Assembly: GCF_001908185.1 (NCBI RefSeq)
Contig: NZ_LGHM01000148.1
Location: 16,648 to 80,647 of the forward strand
Direction: 5' to 3'
Source of the DNA: Bradyrhizobium sp. AS23.2
GTDB lineage: Bacteria > Pseudomonadota > Alphaproteobacteria > Rhizobiales > Xanthobacteraceae
Length of the DNA stretch: 64,000 nucleotides
Shown: piece by piece, positions 58,863 to 64,000 of the stretch
How positions within the stretch are numbered: the stretch's first letter is position 1
Layout: each line of letters begins with the position of its first letter
Made by a program: the position numbers and the translations under genes
Notes under the pieces: generated by a model
The model's database searches: none
The model's input: only the letters and a program-made list of their open reading frames with translations
Told to the model about the DNA's origin: nothing

Positions 58863-60221
58863 CTACCTACTCCCGTCCGGCCCCATCACCAGGTCCGGCA
58901 GCCAGGTCGAGATTTCCGGCACGAAGCAGAGCAGCAGCACTGCGGCCATCATCAGCAGCACGAACGGCAGCGTGCCCCAGATCACCTCGCTTAAGGGGAT
59001 GTCGGGCGCGACGTTGCGGATGACGAAGATGTTGAGGCCAACCGGCGGGTGGATAAGCCCCATCTCCATCACGATGGTCATGACCACGCCGAACCAGATG
59101 ATGTCGAAATTGGCAGCGCGGAGCGGCGGCAGGATGATCGGCGCCGTCATCAGGATGATCGAGACCGGCGGCAGGAAGAAGCCGAGCACGACGACCATGA
59201 CGAGGATCGCGAACAACAGGCCCCAGCGCGGCAGGTGCATCGCGACGACGGATTCGGCGGCCGATTGCGAGATGTGCAGATAGCTCATCACGTAGGAGTA
59301 GAGCAGCGACATGCCGATGATCATCATCAGCATGGTCGATTCCCGGATCGTGGATTTCATGATGGGGCCGAGATCGCTCGGCCGCCACACGCTGTAGATC
59401 GCGGCGATCAGCGCCAGCGCCAGCAGCCCGCCGAGGCCGGCGGTCTCCGACGGCGTGGCGTAGCCGCCATAGAGCGCGATCATGACGCCGGTGAGCAGCA
59501 GCACGAACGGGATCACGCGCGGCAGCACGCTGAAACGTTCGGCGAGCGTGTACTCGTCGCGGGTCAGGATCGCGGCCTCCGGGCCGCCTTTCTCGTAGAT
59601 CGCTTCGGCCGCGGCATATTCCCGGCGGAAGCGGATCACGGCATAGGCGCCGAACAGCGAGACCAGGAGCAGGCCCGGCCCGATGCCGGCGAGGAAGAGC
59701 CGGCCGAGCGACTTTTCCGCGGCGACCGCGAACAGGATCATGGTGATCGAAGGCGGCAGCAGAATGCCGAGCGTGCCGCCCGCGGCGATGATGCCGGCGG
59801 CAAAACCGCCGGAATAGCCACGCTTGCGCATCTCCGGGATGCCTGCCGATCCGATCGCCGAGCAGGTCGCGGGCGAGGAGCCCGCCATCGCCGCGAACAG
59901 CGCGCAGGCGAACACGTTGGCGACGCCGAGGCCGCCGGGAACGCGATGTAGCCAGGCGTGCAGGGCCGAATAGAGATCCTGCCCGGCGCGCGACTTGCCG
60001 ATCGCCGCACCTTTCAGGATGAAGAGCGGGATCGACAACAGCGTGATCGAGGCCATTTCCTCGTAAACGTTCTGCGTCACCGTATCGAGCGATGCGGCGG
60101 GCATGTAGATGCCCATGAACACGACCGCGACCGCGCCGAGGGCAAAAGCAATGGGCATGCCCGAGAACATCACGAGCAGCGTTGCGATGCCGTAGGCAAG
60201 GCCAATACCGAAAACGCTCAT
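58863..60221 (-). CDS. TRAP transporter large permease (DctM)
   Basis: A 452-residue protein with about twelve helices. GIATLLVMFSGMPIAFALGA, SIPLFILKGAAIGKS, ATCSAIGSAGIPEMRKRGYS, AAGGTLGILLPPSITMILFA and HPPVGLNIFVIRNVAPDIPL are DctM hallmarks. It works with the DctQ and DctP proteins for sodium-driven uptake of organic acids. Its start overlaps the DctQ stop (ATGA). Confidence 0.95.
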   Translation of the reverse strand: MSVFGIGLAYGIATLLVMFSGMPIAFALGAVAVVFMGIYMPAASLDTVTQNVYEEMASITLLSIPLFILKGAAIGKSRAGQDLYSALHAWLHRVPGGLGVANVFACALFAAMAGSSPATCSAIGSAGIPEMRKRGYSGGFAAGIIAAGGTLGILLPPSITMILFAVAAEKSLGRLFLAGIGPGLLLVSLFGAYAVIRFRREYAAAEAIYEKGGPEAAILTRDEYTLAERFSVLPRVIPFVLLLTGVMIALYGGYATPSETAGLGGLLALALIAAIYSVWRPSDLGPIMKSTIRESTMLMMIIGMSLLYSYVMSYLHISQSAAESVVAMHLPRWGLLFAILVMVVVLGFFLPPVSIILMTAPIILPPLRAANFDIIWFGVVMTIVMEMGLIHPPVGLNIFVIRNVAPDIPLSEVIWGTLPFVLLMMAAVLLLCFVPEISTWLPDLVMGPDGSR

Positions 60222-60772
60222 GGCTGCCTGGCTCGGGTGAAAGGCAGCGCAAGCTGCACGAGGATCTGGACACAGAGCAGGCTCATGCCGAGCGCCATCA
60301 GCGAATAGGGAATGGCGAGCGGCGGCGACCACATCGAGTTCGAGACCTGGCCGTCGACATAGGCCTCGTGGGCCAGCGTCCAGGATTTCCAGGTGAAGAA
60401 GGCGCAGAACAGAAACGTCGCGGCATCGACGAGCCAGAGCCGGACCTTGTTCGCGAACGGCGACAGCAGGCCGACGAAGGCCTCGATGCCGATGTGACCG
60501 CGGTTCTGCTGCACATAGGCCGCGGTCATGAAGGTCGCGCCGACCAGGAGGAACACGGCGGCTTCGTCCTGCCAGTAATTGGCGGCCTTGAACAGCGCGC
60601 GGCTGAGCACGCTGTAGCTCAGGATCGCGCAGGCCGCGACCAGCGCGAACGCTGCGAACACCACGATGATGCTGTTGAGGATGGCGAGACCCCGATCGAG
60701 CGCCGCCGCAAGGCCCTGGCCTGCGACAGCGCTGTTCTGGGCGTCACGATCCGGAACCGGACCGTGCATCAT
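60218..60772 (-). CDS. TRAP transporter small permease (DctQ)
   Basis: A 184-residue four-helix protein. NSIIVVFAAFALVAACAILS, YWQDEAAVFLLVGATFMTAA, YVQQNRGHIGIEAFVGLLSP are DctQ-like. ATG 60772 overlaps the DctP stop and the end overlaps the DctM start, so P, Q and M are tightly coupled. A second ATG at 60769 is equally possible. Confidence 0.92.
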   Translation of the reverse strand: MMHGPVPDRDAQNSAVAGQGLAAALDRGLAILNSIIVVFAAFALVAACAILSYSVLSRALFKAANYWQDEAAVFLLVGATFMTAAYVQQNRGHIGIEAFVGLLSPFANKVRLWLVDAATFLFCAFFTWKSWTLAHEAYVDGQVSNSMWSPPLAIPYSLMALGMSLLCVQILVQLALPFTRARQP

Positions 60773-61791
60773 GCCGCGACGTCGGAGGCGAGCTTGAGCA
60801 GGTTCGCCGCGGTCGCGGTCTTGGCGCCGTAATCCTTCCACGCGGTGTCGCGGGCGATGTCGCGCCACTTGCCGACGGTCGCTGCATCGAGCGCAGAGAC
60901 CTTGGCCCCGGCCTTCTCGTAGACCTTGGCGACCTCGACGTCGTCGTCCTGGGCGCCCTTGCGGCCGAAGGCCTCGAGCTCGGTTCCGACCGCGAGCAGG
61001 ATGTCCTGATGGTTCTTCGGCAGCTTGTCGAAGATCGCCTTCGACATCATCAGCGGCTCGAGCATGAACCAGTAGGAGGCGCCCGCGCCCGAGGTCAGCG
61101 ACTTCGCGACCTCTTCGAGGCGGAACGAGATCAGGCTGGTGGAGGAGGTGATGCCGGCATCGCAGGCGCCGGTCTGCATCGCGGCGTAGATTTCGTTCGA
61201 CGGGACCGACAGCACCGATGCGCCTGCGGTCTGCAGCACCATGTCCATCTCGCGCGATCCGCCGCGCACCTTCAGGCCCTTGGCATCTTCGGGCGCCACG
61301 ATCGCTTTGGAGCGGCTGGCAACGCCGCCGGCCTGCCAGACCCAGCTGAGCAGGATGATGCCCTTCTCGGCGAGGAAGTCGGTCAGCGCCTTGCCGACCG
61401 GTTCCTTCTTCCAGCGCATGCCCTGGTCGTAGGTGGTCACGAGGCCGGGCATCAGGCCGATATTGGTTTCCGGCAATTCGCCGCCGGCGTAGGGCATCGG
61501 ATAGAGGCTGATGTCGAGCGCGCCCTTGCGCATCGCGGAGAACTGCGCGTTGGTCTTGATCAGCGAGGAGTTCGGATAGATCTCAGCAGTGATGTCGCCA
61601 TTGCTGCGCTTGGCCACTTCAGCGGCGAACATGCGACAGAGCCGGTCGCGGAAATCGCCCTTGTCGATGGTGCCGCCCGGGAATTGATGCGAGATCTTCA
61701 GCGTGGTCGCGGCGTGCGCGGTACCGGTGCCGAAGCGGAGAATGGCGGGTGCGGCGACTGCGGTCGCGATCAGTTGGCGGCGCGTGAACAT
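60769..61791 (-). CDS. TRAP transporter substrate-binding protein (DctP)
   Basis: A 340-residue periplasmic protein with a twin-arginine-like signal (TRRQLIATAVAAPAILRFGT). TTLKISHQFPGGTIDKGDFR begins the DctP fold; GLKVRGGSREMDMVLQTAGA contains the conserved Arg that binds the substrate carboxylate. The substrate is not predictable, but the neighbouring leucine-catabolism genes make a branched keto- or fatty acid possible. Confidence 0.94.
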   Translation of the reverse strand: MFTRRQLIATAVAAPAILRFGTGTAHAATTLKISHQFPGGTIDKGDFRDRLCRMFAAEVAKRSNGDITAEIYPNSSLIKTNAQFSAMRKGALDISLYPMPYAGGELPETNIGLMPGLVTTYDQGMRWKKEPVGKALTDFLAEKGIILLSWVWQAGGVASRSKAIVAPEDAKGLKVRGGSREMDMVLQTAGASVLSVPSNEIYAAMQTGACDAGITSSTSLISFRLEEVAKSLTSGAGASYWFMLEPLMMSKAIFDKLPKNHQDILLAVGTELEAFGRKGAQDDDVEVAKVYEKAGAKVSALDAATVGKWRDIARDTAWKDYGAKTATAANLLKLASDVAA

Positions 61792-62109
61792 GGATTGATC
61801 CCCTTGCACGGTTCTTGTTTCGTTTGATTTGGGTGGGTCGTTGAGACTGGCGCGGAGGCCCATCCTAGCCGGTCTTCCACCCGATGTTCTCTCATCTGAT
61901 AGTTCGAGACCGGACGCCGCAGCAAGTGTCGGCCTTGCTGCGCTGCACACTCCAGGTTCCCGTCGCATGCGCGCATTCTCTAGCGAACGATGGCAACCGG
62001 CGCGCTCGAATTTTATCGACGGCCGCGTAACAACTTCGGCTGGCGATCCGTCGAGACTGGTTAGCGGCATCAGTCGCTGACCAACGTCATCTCGAAGGGA
62101 AGATTGCTC
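61792..62109. other. Intergenic region without gene
   Basis: Divergent promoter region between dctP and the Lys/Met-repeat protein. No gene, RNA or strong palindrome is visible. Confidence 0.4.
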
Positions 62110-62352
62110 ATGACCATTCGCAACCGCATCGTGCTCGGCACTTCGGTCGCCGCGCTCTCGCTGGGCCTCGCGCTTTCGCCTGCCGCCTTTGCTCAGGACA
62201 AGATGGGCAAGGACGACGGCATGATGAAGAAGGACACGATGTCCAAGGACGGCATGAAGAAGGAAACCATGTCCAAGGACGACGGCATGAAGAAGGACCA
62301 CATGTCGAAGGACGGGATGAAGAAAGACGATGGGATGATGAAGAAGAACTGA
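62110..62352 (+). CDS. Small secreted protein with Met-Lys-Asp repeats
   Basis: An 80-residue protein. Signal peptide (RIVLGTSVAALSLGLALSPA) then imperfect repeats: KDDGMMKKD, TMSKDGMKKE, TMSKDDGMKKD, HMSKDGMKK. Such pentapeptide-like MXKD proteins occur in several proteobacteria, often linked to stress or metal exposure, without a known role. ATG at 62110 is chosen over TTG 62104. Confidence 0.85.
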   Translation: MTIRNRIVLGTSVAALSLGLALSPAAFAQDKMGKDDGMMKKDTMSKDGMKKETMSKDDGMKKDHMSKDGMKKDDGMMKKN

Positions 62353-62475
62353 TCTTCAGTTGTCGTCGCAGCGTTTGCGACAGGCAGACTCGCGCGCAAA
62401 AGCCCGAGGGCGGTCACGTGGACCGCCCCGGACTGATGTCTCAGTTCAAATTCAATTGAACGTTACTTGTGAACG

Positions 62476-62823
62476 TTACTTGCGCTTGGCCTTGCGGGCA
62501 GCATAGCGGGCGTCGCGCTTGGCCTTTTGCTCGGCCTCGAGCGCTGCCAGCTTTTCGGCGGCTTCCTCGGCCTCGCGTGCGATCCGTGCCGCTTCAGCGA
62601 CCTTGGCCTCTTCCTCGAGGCGCTTCTGCTCGGCCTTTTCGGCCTCGCGCGTGGCCTTGGCCTCGGCGCGCTTGGCCGCGAGGGCCTCGCGCTCGGCGCG
62701 ACGGGCCGCGACCGCGGGATCGTCGTGCCCGGGCTGCGACTTGAACTTGTTCAAAAGATTTTTGCGGGCGTCCTGTGCCGCCTTCTGCCGGTCTGCGTAC
62801 CCGGGTTCCCTGAATCCACTCAT
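62476..62823 (-). CDS. DUF6481 family coiled-coil protein
   Basis: A 115-residue protein: MSGFREPGYADRQKAAQDAR, then a long Ala/Glu/Lys/Arg helix (AKATREAEKAEQKRLEEEAK) ending KAKRDARYAARKAKRK. This matches the DUF6481 family of alphaproteobacteria; function unknown, possibly nucleic-acid binding given the basic end. Confidence 0.85.
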   Translation of the reverse strand: MSGFREPGYADRQKAAQDARKNLLNKFKSQPGHDDPAVAARRAEREALAAKRAEAKATREAEKAEQKRLEEEAKVAEAARIAREAEEAAEKLAALEAEQKAKRDARYAARKAKRK

Positions 62824-63088
62824 CGACGAGCCTTGTCTTCCTCGCTTTCAATACTACATCAGTGCCTGTTGGTACGTCGGCTGGGCATAGCAGGCGCCAC
62901 GCGACGCACATGCGTGTACATCGCCGTGCGTCGCGAAGCCACCCATAATCGCAGCCGATCAGGTACCCGAAAATCGCCGCCCCGACGATCTCTCGTACCC
63001 CGAAAAAACTGCCGAATTGTGATGTCCCTCATAGGGGACCACGAGGGCGACGCCTAGCGTCAGGCCCGATACGAGACGGAGCACGGGC

Positions 63089-63325
63089 ATGACGATCTTC
63101 CGACTGAGCCTGAAATCGCTCGCAATCACCTTCGCGGTCGCAGCCGTGGCCAGCGCCGCTCTGCTGCTCGGCCGTCCACAGCCGATCGAGAGTGCTGTTC
63201 TCGGTGCGGATTGGAAATGCACCCAGACCGCATTCGTGCTCACGACCTGCGCCCCGCGGGTCGATCACGCGATCCCGGCGGTCGAAACCTTGCGCAAGGA
63301 TGCGATCCGAGCGTCCCGAGGCTGA
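63089..63325 (+). CDS. Small exported protein
   Basis: A 78-residue protein with a membrane or signal segment (SLAITFAVAAVASAALLLGR) and a short mature part with two Cys (DWKCTQTAFVLTTCAPRVDH). ACGGAGC precedes ATG. Function unknown. Confidence 0.7.
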   Translation: MTIFRLSLKSLAITFAVAAVASAALLLGRPQPIESAVLGADWKCTQTAFVLTTCAPRVDHAIPAVETLRKDAIRASRG

Positions 63326-63401
63326 ACTGGAGAGCGTGCGCGGGATGTGACGCCGCGTCGCAGAGGTGGTAAAGCCGCCTCGGCCGCGCGACCAGATAGC
63401 C

Positions 63402-63650
63402 ATGCCCAAGCCCGAGTCCAGACCCGAGTCCAAGCTCAAGTCCAAGCCCGAACCGGGCGAGGCGCCCAAATCCCCTGCGAAGCCTCAATCCGGTGACAAC
63501 CGCCGCGGCGCGATCGCCGGCTTGATTATCGCTATTGTGATCCTCGGTGTGGGCTGGTGGCTCGCCCGCAACCTCACCGCCGCCAGCAAGATGCAGGACT
63601 GCCTGATGTCGGGGCGGACCAACTGCAACGTGATCGAGCCGGCCCGCTAG
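63402..63650 (+). CDS. Small membrane-anchored Pro/Lys-rich protein
   Basis: An 82-residue protein: MPKPESRPESKLKSKPEPGE repeats (6-bp AAGTCC/GAGTCC DNA repeats at about 63415-63450), a transmembrane helix (GAIAGLIIAIVILGVGWWLA) and a short tail with two Cys (DCLMSGRTNC). Function unknown. Confidence 0.7.
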   Translation: MPKPESRPESKLKSKPEPGEAPKSPAKPQSGDNRRGAIAGLIIAIVILGVGWWLARNLTAASKMQDCLMSGRTNCNVIEPAR

Positions 63651-63824
63651 AAGAGGTCGAGCCGCGGTCCGCGCGGACGAAAAATTGCCGTGATCTTAAA
63701 CATTTGTAACGGGACTTAGCCGACCAAAGCAGGTCAGTTATGTCAGCCGGCATCAGCCATGCGCGTCCGAATCGTCTATCGCGCAAGGAGCACGGCAATC
63801 GAGAGAGTAGGGGGTCAAGCACGC

Positions 63825-64000
63825 ATGAGTGCGTCCAGCCGCATGAAGATCATCATTCCCTTGGTTTCGGCCATGTCACTGCTCGCCGTTTCGGTGCAGG
63901 CGCAGGACGCGTTGCCGCCGAGAGGCCCCGGCCCGTCGCCGGCAGGGCCCGGCGCGGGCGCGCCGCCCCCGACCAATCAGAACATGCGCAAGGGCCCGCC
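63825..64000 (+). CDS. Secreted protein, truncated by window end
   Basis: Open frame from ATG 63825 (alternative ATG 63843) with a signal peptide (MKIIIPLVSAMSLLAVSVQA) followed by a Pro/Gly-rich linker (PPRGPGPSPAGPGAGAPPP). The frame is still open at the window edge. Nothing further can be said about its domain. Confidence 0.65.
   Translation, partial: MSASSRMKIIIPLVSAMSLLAVSVQAQDALPPRGPGPSPAGPGAGAPPPTNQNMRKGP

Noticed and set aside
1..64000. CRISPR arrays and insertion-sequence transposases
   Set aside because: No regularly spaced direct repeats and no transposase-like reading frame were found anywhere in the window.

Overview
This 64 kb window is GC-rich alphaproteobacterial chromosome, almost certainly Bradyrhizobium or a close Bradyrhizobiaceae relative. 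The evidence is the gene content (DUF3551 and DUF6481 proteins, an NDUFS4-like complex I subunit, OpgC, a RopB-like barrel, many tiny species-group membrane proteins) and the palindromic intergenic repeats typical of that genus. It is mostly ordinary chromosome with one clear integrated element, one probable smaller insertion, and three genes each broken by a single base.

Layout. 0-10 kb: two related secreted cupins, an NmrA-like reductase, an ASCH protein, recJ, an SDR/class II aldolase pair, a lytic transglycosylase, and a MarR regulator divergent from an AhpD-like/cupin operon across a striking palindromic operator. 9.5-14 kb: an M23 peptidase, then the translation module efp / epmA / epmB (EF-P and its lysylation enzymes), with epmA frameshifted in a G run. 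14-19 kb: aroG behind a leader-peptide attenuator, a frameshifted hdeD, a PrsW-type protease, an acyl desaturase. 20-24 kb: RopB-like outer membrane protein, epoxide-hydrolase-like protein, tRNA-Glu, PilZ, small porin-like protein, GST, glyoxalase I. 24.5-27.1 kb: an A/T-richer coiled-coil membrane protein next to a DUF3768 remnant, flanked by imperfect direct repeats. 27.5-40.9 kb: arylsulfatase, a secreted protein, an ArsR/SRPBCC/ClpP cluster, an HU-like protein, a candidate structured small RNA, many small stress/envelope proteins, GrlR-like regulator, sirtuin, double cold-shock protein, DUF192 protein.

41.0-47.0 kb: an integrase-less genomic island inserted in tRNA-Pro(TGG), bounded by a 46-bp direct repeat of the tRNA 3' end. 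It carries AlpA-like and XRE regulators, a PD-(D/E)XK-like nuclease candidate, a secreted plus four-helix membrane protein pair, a winged-helix plus DUF4145/HEPN-like pair, and a divergent protein with a HEPN-like R-x4-H motif. This is the best candidate for an undescribed (probably defence) system in the window.

47-64 kb: opgC, NDUFS4-like subunit, Lrp regulator, DUF3551 protein, and a leucine/isovalerate catabolic operon (isovaleryl-CoA dehydrogenase, both methylcrotonyl-CoA carboxylase subunits, HMG-CoA lyase) divergent from a frameshifted AraC regulator. A DctPQM TRAP transporter and several small secreted or coiled-coil proteins follow; the last gene runs off the window.

The three single-base disruptions (epmA, hdeD, araC) each restore a normal-length family member when one base is changed, so sequencing error and genuine decay or phase variation must be told apart before any of the three is called non-functional.
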